Positions 1-11,064 of a DNA stretch of 64,000 bases are shown here, in pieces (within the stretch, counting starts at the first letter, position 1; each line of letters starts with the position of its first letter). Location of the stretch: contig QWDQ01000027.1 in NCBI GenBank assembly GCA_003868215.1, positions 62,001 to 126,000 of the forward strand. The letters run 5' to 3'. Source of the stretch: Pseudophaeomoniella oleicola. Its lineage: Eukaryota; Ascomycota; Eurotiomycetes; Phaeomoniellales; Phaeomoniellaceae. The position numbers and the translations under genes were made by a program. The notes under the pieces are model-generated. The model worked only from the letters and a program-made list of their open reading frames with translations, did not search any database and was not told the DNA's origin.

Positions 1-445
1 ACACGAGCGAGGTCGCCCGTTTGAAAACCATACGACCGACACATCTGGGGTTAAACGGAGGATTCGGCAGTTGCTGAGGATCAGGGGTTGCTACCGCAGG
101 TTCTGAAACAACGCGGCATCCTATCTCGAAAATCACCGATCCTAACAACCTTGAACTCGATCACTTCGTTTTTGTCCTCTACTTGAGTGCATTCATCACC
201 GTAGATCGGTTGTCTCGACTGTCAGCAACGATAAGACGCGTTCAAGGCTTCACGAGCACAAGGATCAGCGTTCTCCGAAGGAGTTACCAAATTTCCCACA
301 ACAGAGAGAGCAATAACAACACACAACTGCAAAATCTGCACGCAATAACTACCGTTGGTCTCGCAGGCGAGTCAGCACCCAACTCTCCATTATAAGAGAC
401 TTGAGCTCCGAGCAATTCACATTCTTCGACAAGGACGTCACCACG
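1..445 (+). promoter_or_regulatory. ATG-free leader/promoter of the WSC gene
   Basis: No gene is seen here. The + strand has no ATG from base 1 to the start codon at 446, while at least seven CAT triplets (ATG on the other strand) are present. This fits a 5' leader kept free of upstream start codons and supports the chosen start. The transcription start may lie before the left edge. Confidence 0.45.
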
Positions 446-1376
446 ATGAAGTCCTCGATAGCCAAGGCAGCTATTACGGCGGCCTCGTCTATCCTTTTGT
501 TCACAAACTCGGCTTCAGCGCAGAGCGGACTAAGCGCAGCAGTGTATCAAGGATGTTATTCTTCATCCGTTCCATTGTACACCAACTCTACGTTAACATA
601 TACCTACCAGTCGTCCGGTTGGTGTCAACAACAATGCGGTGACTACGCTCAACAAGCTGTGTTTGGGTTATACAAAGGCTCGGAATGCTATTGCGGTAAC
701 AGAATTCCGGCAAACTCAACTAAAGTCGACGACGATCAGTGCAATCGGCCATGTCAAGGATATTCTCAAGAACAATGTGGAGGGTCTGACGCCTGGTCAG
801 TTTACACGACTGGATTGACCAGTGACGTCGAAGTCGTTCCTGATTCAGCCGCGTCTTCGAGCGCTGCATTGTCAACTACAGCTGCAACGACACACGCCGT
901 ATCGGCTACTCAAGCTACCACGGCACCAGTAAGACCAAGTACTATCACCCAAGCCGGTCAGACCATCACCGTGACACCAACGAGTGCGGCTGCCGCTGCT
1001 CAGACATCGAGCTCATCATCGAGCTCCGGCACCAACAAGGCTGGCATTGCTGCTGGTGTCGTTGTAGGTGTCGTTGTGCTCGCAGCTATTGCCGGAGGAG
1101 CCTTCTTCTATGTTAGGCACAGAAAGAGAAGAGCGATTGAGGAGGACTTCAAGAGACAGCAGACCATCAACCAATACAATTCTGGCACCATCAAGAGCGA
1201 GCACTCGGCAACGGACTCCCGACTTGATCCTGCCATTCAATACCGAAGACAAAGCGATGGCAGTATCGCCGATGACACCGACTTTTCGCGAAGAGTGTTG
1301 AAGGTACTATCCCAATTCTTGATCTATAATCATTGCTAACGCGTTGCAGGTCACCAACCCCGATAGAGCAGCATGA
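446..1376 (+). CDS. WSC-domain cell-wall stress sensor, single-pass membrane protein
   Basis: This is a probable plasma-membrane sensor of cell-wall stress, of the WSC/SLG1 type that signals to Rho1 and the cell-integrity MAP kinase pathway. Start ATG is at 446. One intron (1304..1349; branch GCTAAC, acceptor TTGCAG) gives 294 residues. Visible in order are a signal peptide (about 1-25, ending SASA), one WSC domain (about 33-122) with eight cysteines (GCY, WCQQQC, ECYC, QCNRPC, QCGG), a Ser/Thr/Ala-rich stalk expected to be O-mannosylated, a membrane helix (about 199-223), a basic stop-transfer RHRKRR and a short cytoplasmic tail. The second exon adds only eight codons, finishing LKVTNPDRAA, a tail I recall from related fungal proteins. 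Skipping the splice would instead end the protein in the intron. Domain assignment is secure. The signalling role is inferred from the family. Confidence 0.9.
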
Positions 1377-2335
1377 TGTTTTGCGACTCGGGTCGATGTT
1401 TCTTGAGCATAATACAGCACACTTTTCATGCAGTCGGTTCAGAGCATTTCGATCATTTTCCTAAGGCACGTCTCGTCCTTGCGGGACATGGCACGGCCAC
1501 GACAGGATGTATATCATGACAGTCTGTTATGGCTACCGTTCCATGGACGGTATGTCGCCTAAAATGGGCTCAAAGCCATGGATCCATCTTCTACGGATTA
1601 GAATTGCTGCGCGCGCTCCATCAGATTTTTCATCCAGTTCTCTCACGACTCTTCTGTTCTTTCACGATCATGAATTGTCTTTGTCTTGAGCCCTTATGGC
1701 TGCACGGACGAGAGTGATATTTATTTGGGCAGGAGACTTCCTTTGGACATGCCTTTGTTGCGAAGTTCTATTGCAGAACTGCTTCTTCCTTGCATGTACA
1801 GTCTCACTTTTCAGGAGGGGCGTTTTTTAAGATGAACACATGTATGATACCTCATAGCGTTCCTTCCAAATTCTTACAGCACTTGCCTGCTATCGATCTC
1901 GAAGCATCTACCGTTTCTTTCGAAACTCAAGCCAAAAACGTTGAGTGCTAAATTAGGTATACAGTGATCATGCGCGTTATAATACATAGCAATTGATCTG
2001 AAGGTGCATGCCAATGGCATCGTAAGATCGTAAATCACTTTTCCCAAATGCCGCGTCACTAGTTCTGATCCACGGGACCCATAGGCAGTCTATCACTTTT
2101 TGGTGAAGGCGCAGCAATGATAACTCATACATAACAAGAAATATGAATCTCGTGTTTCCCTAGTAGCGATATGCTCCTGCACGATGGTTCTCTTCTCAGA
2201 CATTGTCTATCCTGATGTCTTCAAATTTGTCGAAGTGCTGCCTTCGAAGAAGACGTCGTCTTCGTACACAGTGCCGCAAACCCCCCGCGGGCTCGAATAA
2301 ATGTACATACGAGAGCAACTCTTGACAGCAACCCT
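1377..2335. other. Intergenic stretch, probably includes a missing first exon
   Basis: No convincing complete gene is visible. The distal part, from about 2216, is open in the frame of the next gene and reads plausibly as coding (for example NPPRARINVHTRAT). The true start of that gene may therefore lie here behind an unrecognised intron. ATGs at 2171 and 2184 open only short frames. Confidence 0.4.
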
Positions 2336-4238
2336 ATGACGCTCCCAATAGAGGCCAAATCTCTGTCCTCGCTTATCAGCCTTGCTGCTGACCCTCCTCG
2401 ATATCCCCGCAACATCACTCATGAGCCTCTTCAGCCACTAACTCTTTACATCGTTCGTATACCAGGCAGTCAAGGTGCGACCACTTTCTACGTGCGATGT
2501 CGTATTGCTAATTGAGCACCCTTAAGATGTTATCCTGACACCTCTAAAGCCTCCGACAAGAGCCTCGATCAATGTTGACGCCATCAATACTTCGCTCTAC
2601 TATCTGCATGTATCGACTGAGGAAGACGAGGTCATAAGGCAATCCATAAGTACACAGCAGAGTCCAGTCGACCAACCGTCTCCAGTGGCATCTATACAAA
2701 GAAAGCCTCTACCACTAGCACCTCATACAAACGAGCCATATAGTCGACCACCTGTACCATCCAAGAGCTATCCCGACTATCAACCTGGGTCACCCGATGC
2801 GCAGGATGATAGTCATGCTACAAGACATACTTTTCGTGGCCAGAATCTGAGGTTGGATACGGGAGAGGCCTCGTCAGGCATTTCACGGAAGCCATTGGGT
2901 CCACGGCCTTTACATACGCGCATACAATCTGCAGACAGTGGCTCTATCAAGCGAAAGCCTGTTGAGGGTTCTCAAGCCGGAGGACGCTCACGATCGAGTA
3001 CTGTTGGCTCAGTTGGACTACCTCCGATACCCGATGGAGAGGCTTCCGAGCAGATCCCTGCCCTACCAACCGAGACATATCTCTCTCGCGGACAGGGTAA
3101 CAATGGATACCGTGGTGTTGCTGAACCTGCGCCAGAACGCACAAGTGAAGACACTCACATTACAATCATACGTCGAGATCCGTCGTCTGGTGTTCAATGG
3201 AACATTGGTAGTCTGTCCATCAAGGCCGACCCCTCCTCCGACAGCAATCGTGTAGAACTCGAGATCACCACTCCTGGTTACCAGAAGTTCGTCAGGCAGA
3301 TCTCGCCGGCCAAGCTTGAAAACCTCGATATCTCGTCCTTCATGCATAATAAAGAAATACCCTCTCCTCAAGCACCGAAACTCAATACGGAGAGAACCCC
3401 CCACTCCGAGAATCCCGAGCCGAAGGTATTTACACGACATCTTACTATGCCACGACCAAAGCCCAAGACGTCTCGTAGAAGATCCAGCTCCGACCCCAGT
3501 AGCATTGTGCAAAGCTCTCTGGCAAGAGTCGCATATCCTCCTCCTGCAGCACGTCCACCAGTATATGTACCGCACATAAACTCTGCTCAGGCCCCATCGC
3601 AGCAACATTTTTCGTTCATTTCACCTTGGGGAGGAAGCTGTGCATTCTCAACGGCTATGGATGGCCGTAGTCTAAAGTGCCGCCATCTTTTACCAACCTC
3701 TGCCGTCGCAGAAACAGGAGTAACACCTCCAGCTCCTGTAGTTGCGGAGCTGAAATTCAATTTACCTTGGCCCAGTATTAGACTTGACGCGTTGAAGAAG
3801 GACCAGAGTGTGGACAGGCAAGGACACAACCGGCCCAAATTAGTGGACACAGCGAAAGGAAGCTGGCGGTCATCGTTGCAGAAGCTCAAAGATAGAAGTC
3901 ACAGCCGCGACCATGACATATCGTACTCCCCTACAGGACGGTTCTCTTTCGACAAATACAGCAGATCTCCCGATACCCATCGCCATCAGCACTCACGACA
4001 GCAGAGTTCCGAAATTTCAAATCAGGACCCAGATTCTGATGCCGAAGGGCAAAAGGATGATGATCATGGCCTGGATCTCACTCTCGGACGTGAAAAGGCA
4101 GGAGGCGGCAGAGGAGGTCAGTCTGCCAAATTGGGAAAGCTCATACTTCGTGACGAAGGACTGAAGATGATGGACCTCGTTGTAGCGGCTGGGATGGGAG
4201 TGTGGTGGAGTATACATAATCGAGAGAAACGAGATTGA
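2336..4238 (+). CDS. Conserved fungal protein of unknown function (start uncertain)
   Basis: I recognise this as a conserved ascomycete protein without a known function. An intron at 2475..2526 (donor GTGCGA, acceptor TTAAG) joins LYIVRIPGSQ to DVILTPLKPP and then SLYYLHVSTEED, a run I recall from homologues. After that the protein is one open frame of more than 550 residues. The middle is Ser/Pro/Arg-rich and probably disordered. Two short conserved blocks stand out: FISPWGGSCAFSTAMDGRSL followed by KCRH, and the C-terminal DLTLGREKAGGG, KLGKLILRDEGLKMMDLVVA, then GMGVWW. The first in-frame ATG is 2336, but the frame stays open further upstream without an ATG, so a 5' exon is probably missing. 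No membrane helix or enzyme motif is obvious. The existence of the gene is well supported; its start is not. Confidence 0.75.
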
Positions 4239-6376
4239 GCAGCTTTGCAGCCTACACACGTGAGGGCACCGGGCTCCAGTATTACGACAACATTATGAAC
4301 TTTCCTTCGCACACAAGTCATCCTCGCTCTCTTCATGCGCATAATACATACCCTTACTAGTCATGATATCGCGGCCGGACAGAACCGATCAAGTGACGCC
4401 GGACACCCCTCTGTGTCAGAGATTGGTAGCGGCTCTCCACTATATTAGAATCATCGCATTCAAACATTGCCTGCCATAGAACGGAGTACGCTCACGCTTT
4501 CGTCCACCAGCTTTTAATGTGCGTGGCCAACTTTTGGCGGAATTTCTGCCTGAGGTTACTGAAGAGGCCCTTCGGAGCATATTTCAATGCAATATTTGGG
4601 TTGTCGACAGCATATGCCAGCTCCTCTGATGGACAGTACAATGGGACAGCTGTTTGAGAGACCTGTGGTTTGGCATGTAGCACTGCAGATAGCTCGACGA
4701 AGTGATCATTTCCATCGTGTCTGAACGCTCTCCGTGCCATCCTCACGACATCTCAAATTCGACTGAAGACTGCACACATGCCGGGTGCCGAAGGAAGGAA
4801 GCACTTGTCTTGTTTACGGTGTCGTGTCATAGCGTCACGGTAAATACCGTGGATCCTCTATGTTCAGGGCATTTTCCTACCGATGGGATCGCACAAGAAC
4901 TTCAACACGCCATGTAATACTCTCCTAGCTACGATACGTAGTACCTTCTCACCATACCACTACTGCGTTGGGTTCAGTCGGCCATCGAGATCATCAATTA
5001 GGGGTTTTCTAAGATAGCATCAGGAACGTCATGAAGGGTTAGGGTCACATAGAAAGCCTTTTTTAAGGTTCCCTTCTTTGAGGTAGATCTCGATCGTGTG
5101 GTATGGGCCCGGTCGTCACGCCGGCGGGAGCTCTTCACTCCCTACGCCTGGTAGAGGACTGTGTCTTGCACACCTACGTGGTGATACGATGGATACGGAT
5201 GGCGGGTAGCAATATCTCCACCTTGAGCTGAGCTCGAAATGAAGCAAATGAAATCGTGATGGACGTTAGGGCGTCTAGTACTGTAGATACTACGTAGTAG
5301 TAGTAGGCAGGAGGTAGGGTCATACAGGATATCACCTGAAGCTGAAGTGAACCAATCAAGTCCTGCCGGAAATGAAGGATCCATGACTGGTAAAGGGACA
5401 CCGATCTTTGTGTAGACAGTATCATGATAAGTGGGAATTGAATCTTTTGTCTTGTGTGTGTGTGTGTGTGTGTGTGTTGTGGTGAATGATGGCCACAGGG
5501 GGAATGAAATCGCCACGTGTGAGTGCCGGGCATCGGGAGAAGTCGAGTGTCATCGGGAAACTTGGTCAAGGTCATCGTCGATCAGCTTTGTCAGGGCCAA
5601 TTCGGGCGATGCCGAAAGAAGGATAAGTTCAAAGCTCGAAGGTCGAAGGAGAATTGAAGAGGCTTCACAGGGGAGCCAAGACTGACGGGAAGGGAAAGCG
5701 TTGGTAGACTAATTCCATAGTGAAGGATTTTGTACGTACGTAGAAGTAGTAAATAGTAAATAGCAGGATTAATTAGTATGTAGTAGTAGTACTAAGGTAT
5801 TAGTAGTAAGTTAATACTACGTAGTCGAGTAGTACTACGTAGTACTAACAGCTGACAGTGGCCCCTATGACATATGCCAACGCCCTCAAAAGTCCTCTTT
5901 CCTTCTGCTTCAACGGGCAAGGGAATCGAATGGTCTGGATCTTTCGCTTCCTATTGATCGTCATGATCGCTAACAAATACCACAAGAACCAATAGCATCA
6001 CGTCAAATGGGCACAAATGGGGACCAATGACCCAGCGAGCCAGTGGGTGTCCAGTGGATGACTGGCAGGTTCCGTTCGACTATCAACCCATTTTCCTCCA
6101 CTCCTTGTCTTCTCATTGGTTCGATCATCAGGTTCCCAGGACTCACGATCACAGAACCAAGTTGAGATCGTGACTTTGGTTCTTTTTGTCCCCTTCTCAA
6201 CACGCCAGACTCGCAGACTGGAAGAATCCTCAGGCAACGGCTTTGTGGCCATGTCTATTCCCGGCGAGCAGACACCCAGATGTACGACGTAGTACCATCC
6301 AAGTAGGAAATGTTGTGTGTTAGAGTCCAATATTGTCCAGATTCTAGATCGCTGCATCTCATTTTTCCTACCATAT
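4239..6376. other. Intergenic, microsatellite and palindrome-rich
   Basis: No recognisable gene. The tract holds a TG microsatellite, several TAGTAG runs and copies of the TACTACGTAGTA palindrome (5288..5299; a 16-nt perfect form at 5831..5846). Short frames on both strands (for example 84 codons at 4492..4746, minus) show no family features. Part of the tract is probably the distal frq promoter. Confidence 0.5.
5453..5477. repeat. (TG)n microsatellite
   Basis: About twelve uninterrupted TG units lie in intergenic DNA upstream of frq. Confidence 0.95.
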
Positions 6377-6883
6377 GCACACCTTTGTTCACGATACACA
6401 CGAACCTCTTACGCCTTTCCGATTCCCTCCCTCTCTTCAAGCTCTGCGATCTGCTTCCATCATTTGTCTTCTTCCTCTAGTACAATCCCATCGATCACTT
6501 CGATCCTACTCTGAAAGAAGGCGAGGTTCTGGACCTGAACCTACGAACCCAGTTCATACTACTATACCAATTCCTCGTCTCATTGCCTTTCCGATTACCT
6601 TAGCTATCAACCCGTTGTTCCAATACTTGATCTCTGTCTGCTCCGACTCTGCTGTAACGGTACCTCGACGTTCCCTTTATTCGACTACATAATTACCTAT
6701 ACACACTGCGACGCAGACCCCAACGACAATCCCGTCAAAGCTGTCTCCATTCGTGGCGCACCCTTCCTCCACACGTTTTTGTATTCATTTGCTTCCGATA
6801 TCCTATCACCAACCCCATCGTCCTCATTGAATAATAATCTACGGCAATCCTCGACTGGGACAACTGGCACGACACCGGTTGAG
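6377..6883 (+). promoter_or_regulatory. ATG-free leader/proximal promoter of frq
   Basis: About 507 nt of + strand contain no ATG, although CAT occurs at least ten times, which points to a transcribed, scanned leader. A pair of CGATC boxes ten bases apart lies at about 6491..6506. WC-1/WC-2 response elements in Neurospora frq are built from GATC/CGAT repeats, so this pair is a candidate light- or clock-response site. That reading is inference only. Confidence 0.4.
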
Positions 6884-6919
6884 ATGACTGACAGCTCTGA
6901 ATTGGCACGTCGAAGATGA
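6884..6919 (+). promoter_or_regulatory. uORF in the frq leader (11 codons)
   Basis: ATG 6884 opens MTDSSELARRR and stops with TGA at 6917. It is in frame with FRQ, separated from the FRQ ATG (6923) by that stop and a single CAC codon. It is the only ATG in the preceding 500 nt. Upstream ORFs controlling FRQ translation are known in Neurospora crassa; a role here is inferred. Confidence 0.5.
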
Positions 6920-6922
6920 CAC

Positions 6923-9828
6923 ATGATGCCATTGGATTCAGATACCAGTATGGCGTCGTTGGACTCGGACCAGGGTGGCCCGCAGGCAGTACCGATCATA
7001 ACGTCTCAGCAGCTTCGGAATACTTTGTCACCCGAGACATCGAAGATCCAAACCAATATGCAGGGTCAGGGTCTCGCTGCAGTCAACAGTAATGATCGAC
7101 GCTCAAGCGTGACAAATCCGCGAAGATTTGGAAAGAAGTCATCTAGTCAGTTGAGTGCGACCGAGTGGTTCAAGAACGCAAACGAAAATGTCCAAACTCG
7201 GCAAGACGGTTTACAACGTGAGCAATCACTTCCGGGCAATCGTGCAAGTCAGGCTCAGGCTAATCGGTCGCAGATGAACCCCCATTCTATCTTGGCAATC
7301 AAAATGTTTCCAGTTCTGAAGAGGCAGAGGATGCGCAACCATCAGCGTCAGCATGGACCAATGCACGTTTCGCTTCTCGAGACAGTGAGAATTCGGATTT
7401 GCGGGACGTCATTGACGACCTGACCGTTGAGAATAGGCAATTGCGGGAACGCTTACGGAAGTACGAGGCCGCGAATGTAGCCGACATGAATCCAGACAAG
7501 ATGTTCGAGCTTCGCGTCCATGCACTCTCTTCCGGTAAGAAAAAGGACCTGGAAGATCTGCTTACGGATTTCGTCTCGAAGGTGAACATGAAGGATCGAC
7601 GAACCCCGCAAGCGGGTTCAAGCTCCAACGTATCTCATAACATCAGCACCTCGGCCAAGTCTAACACGCGGAGTTCAAAGCACCAAGTATCGACTCCGTC
7701 TATGCCTGGCGATTCTGCCTATGCTTCGCAGTCCGCGCAAACGAAGTCTGCGCAGTCTGGACCTTCTGGGCCTTCGTCATCAAATAACGACCCTTCTCAA
7801 ACTTCTGCGAAACCACAGTCCACCAAATCCCGAGATCGGAACGTTCGGACGTATCTACACAATATTCCAGAGTCATTATTACCAAAGGTCAATCCTGTGA
7901 TGAGCGATAGAACCAAAAAGAAAATACTTGTTCAGCGGCTCGAGTATCTCTTTACCGGCCGGACTGCGGCTCCCGGTCCTCATAGTCAACCAATGCAACA
8001 GCAAGAGATCTCGAATACTGCTGCGCGAGAAGATCTTAGCAAGATCGAGGGTACGCGGGAAGCAAGAATCATGACACCGGGTCAGAAGCGCAGTCGCTCT
8101 GGGGACTCTGAACCGCAGAAGGATGCAAATACAGACGATTCGTCCGACGAGCCTCGATCAAACAGTGGTAATCGTTCTCCCGATCAGCGCCCCACTAGGC
8201 CTTTGGATTTAGATATTCAACGTGCTCAAATACCAGAGGACAATTTGAGATACATTCGGCATCTTGGTTTGAGTTCCCCAACACGGCACGGAGACAGTTG
8301 CGCCGAGGGCTGGGTGTATCTCAATTTGCTTATTAACATGGCGCAACTACATACGATGAATGTCACGCCTGATTTCGTGCGCAAGGCGGTCGCAGAAATG
8401 AGTGAAATGTTCGAACTTTCTCCTGATGGTCGTAAGGTGAGGTGGAAGGGAGGAGATGAAGGCACGAAATTCTCGAGCGACAGTGGAGACAACGGCAGCG
8501 GCGTCTCCCCTGACGACTCGACCACGTCGCTCAATCAGCTCGGCAACGCTCCTAGCCGGGACGGATCGCGGGCTAAAAACCGATCTTCGTCGTCCGGTGT
8601 GTTCTCAGGTCTGCCGTTTCCAAGTCAGTCTATGAGCGGTATACGACACGGTAGTGGCAGCATGAACGTCTCGTCGTCATCACTGCCTCTCACGTCGAAA
8701 GGCAGCCCATGGCGTTATAAGCCGGTGGTTCTTAGACCGCACCGGTCAACCGAGAGCGACGAATTCCTATACCCTGACTCCCAGTCCACTTCCAGATTTG
8801 GGAGAGAAGACACCACTGGCCGATCTTCTTCCAATGCGATGACCCAATCTCGCACGACCTCCAGTTCAAAGAAAACTGGGTCTAATGCGCCGATTATTTT
8901 CTATAGAAATGCCTTGTTTTACACGGATTTGACCGGCGACCAAAAGGGCTTAAGCAAGTGCAAGGCTCCAGTTGACGACTCTTCCGGACAAATTTTGGGC
9001 TTGCCTCCTCGTGAAGACATCGAGCGTGATGCAAATTATCACCAACCCGTGCTCAAGGACGATGTTCGACCTCTCTCGGAAGAGGAACTCAGTGTGGAAC
9101 TACCTGCTCTCGAAGTAATCCCTCTATCGGACGTCTCGGAGACGCATCAAAACTTCAAAGAATTTCCTGTCTGCGGACTCGGTGGCGTCGTACCGGCTGA
9201 CAATTTCCTGATCGATGTCAATACGCGTCATTCACTGACTCCTCCCCTGGCAAAGAAGGGGAAGCAAGTGCGCGGGAAGGCGGCAAAGTATTCCGTCATC
9301 TCCCAGAAGCAATATGATCTGCCTCCATCTCGTTTACCAATGCCATCATATATCTCCTTTGTATCGAATTCATCGTCAGATCTCACCAGCGCCGACGATG
9401 ACGGTGATGATGATGACGTTGACGTCGCCCAATTCACAGAATTCTCCGCCGACAAGAAGGACGTGGCAGTACCCCCAGCAATGCTTACTCAAATGTCCAG
9501 CAGTGAGTATGCCGATGACTCCGACGATGGAGCTGAGGCAAGCGATTCTTCTTCCGTTGACATGCTCGATGTGGAACGTGCGGTAGATCCAGAGGGTGAT
9601 GTGGCGAGAGGGAGAGGCGACAGTCCAGACAACATTGATGGTGTCCACCTAGACGAACTGCCAGCTGGGAGCTCCGCTGCTACTGCCGGCGGCGGTAGTG
9701 GTTATCACAGTGGTGCAGAGAGTCCGATCTCTACGATCATTGGGCCACCAAGCCTCAAACGCGGCCAGAGTGCCATGGAGTCTGTTGCTCCGCTGTCAGC
9801 GCGTCGCAAGACACTGCGCACAGATTGA
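6923..9828 (+). CDS. frq: Circadian clock protein FREQUENCY
   Basis: FRQ is the negative element of the fungal circadian oscillator. It binds the helicase FRH and casein kinase 1 and inhibits the White Collar complex. An intron at 7218..7273 (donor GTGAGC, branch CTAAT, acceptor CGCAG) joins QTRQDGLQ to HEPPFYLGNQ and gives 949 residues, close to the 989 of Neurospora FRQ. Visible are the dimerising coiled coil (VIDDLTVENRQLRERLRKYE, about 144-163), the conserved core (DNLRYIRHLG at about 414, YLNLLINMAQLHTMNVT at about 447, the region that binds CK1), the block RKVRWKGG, long Ser-rich phosphorylatable stretches, PPSRLPMPSYISFV (about 783) and an Asp-rich tail segment (about 805). ATG 6923 is followed directly by a second ATG. 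Identity rests on the core block and is secure. The N-terminal start is the least certain part, given the in-frame uORF just upstream. Confidence 0.92.
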
Positions 9829-11064
9829 CTGCGAGGACATCTGTTCTCTCCCCTTTTGTTCTTTTTATGCGATTACAGCTTGATTTTGTAATATTGCCCA
9901 CTGACGACGATACGTTACATATGTCGGCGCATGGGTGGGAAAGGAGGAGGGTAGCATGGGTCTCATTCCTTGATTGTTCGGGGGAAAACTGCATCGGGTG
10001 GGAGTCTTTGGCTATCTGGATGGACAGCAGTATCAGGGATCAGGGAAACATTATGTCGATTGGATTGGGTCTGTATTCTGGCTCACAGTCATAACGACAG
10101 GAAGTTTGATACCCCGAGTCAGCTGTGGGTTTTCAAATGCATTTGCAGGAAGCGGTTTATGTTAGCGTTACAAGCGATTGATGTGACTAAGATACCTAAG
10201 GATTGAAATGACATGGAAGTGAAAGTGATGCTTTCGTTTTCTCAAGAGATGCGGTTCATTGTGTTGAGGGTGTTTAGCAGCGCTCCTTGATCGTTTTCCC
10301 CTTCGGTAACGAACAATTCTCTCTTAACAAACTGTAGAAACTTGGTGTTCCCCCACATTGGTTGGTCCCCGAAAGCATTTACCGCTCTCTCTTCCCCCTT
10401 TCCCCCTTTCCAACACTAAGAAACTTTCTCTCCACGTTTCCCTTTCCCTCCCCCCCATTCCCCCTCCAACACTCTTCCACCCCACTCGCCTTTTCACCCT
10501 CTTTTTGTCCCGATGTTAGAAGCCGGGGTAATTTGGGTAAGTCAGTTGGAGCTTTGAAAGCCCCTGCATCGGTCTATGGTGTATTGATTAGCAGCTAACT
10601 ACCTAGGTAGGTACCTTACCCTTCCCCCCAAATTGTATTTACGGGCTCCGGTTATGAGTTGGTTTGATCGGGATGAATCGGCCGGTGGAAATGAATTGAT
10701 TCGATCTGAATTCGGATGTGGATGTGATTGATCGTCAGGATTTTGTGTCGTGATTTGATTATTCTCTTTCTTTTTCCTTCTTGTTTTCGTTTGATTTCTT
10801 ATTCCTTTGCTCTCGCGCTGCGATAATTATAAGTCGTTTTGGTTATCGAGTTGTGTTCTTGAGAGAGAGAGAGAGAGGCAGAGGCGTATGCGTGAGGATT
10901 ATTGGATGAGTCCGTTGGTCCGTACCGACTACTGTGCCCAAGTCATTGTCCTCCGCATCACGGTCTTTTCGTGAAGTGTAAAGCCGGAGAGTAGAGGTAT
11001 TCCTGGTGTCTCATCTGCGGTTGGTCGGTTGTGTTCCAGCAGTAGTATTCTGTTCTTCGTCAAG
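9829..11064. other. Intergenic; frq 3' region and SCOT promoter
   Basis: No gene is recognised. A C/T-rich tract at about 10380..10510 and a GA run near 10861 look like promoter and leader sequence of the next gene. The motif TACCTAGGTAGGTACC lies at 10600..10615. The several ATGs between 10510 and 11065 mean the mature leader is probably short or spliced. Confidence 0.5.

Noticed and set aside
401-445. Upstream extension of the WSC protein from 401
   Set aside because: That start is TTG; ATG 446 is followed at once by a good signal peptide.
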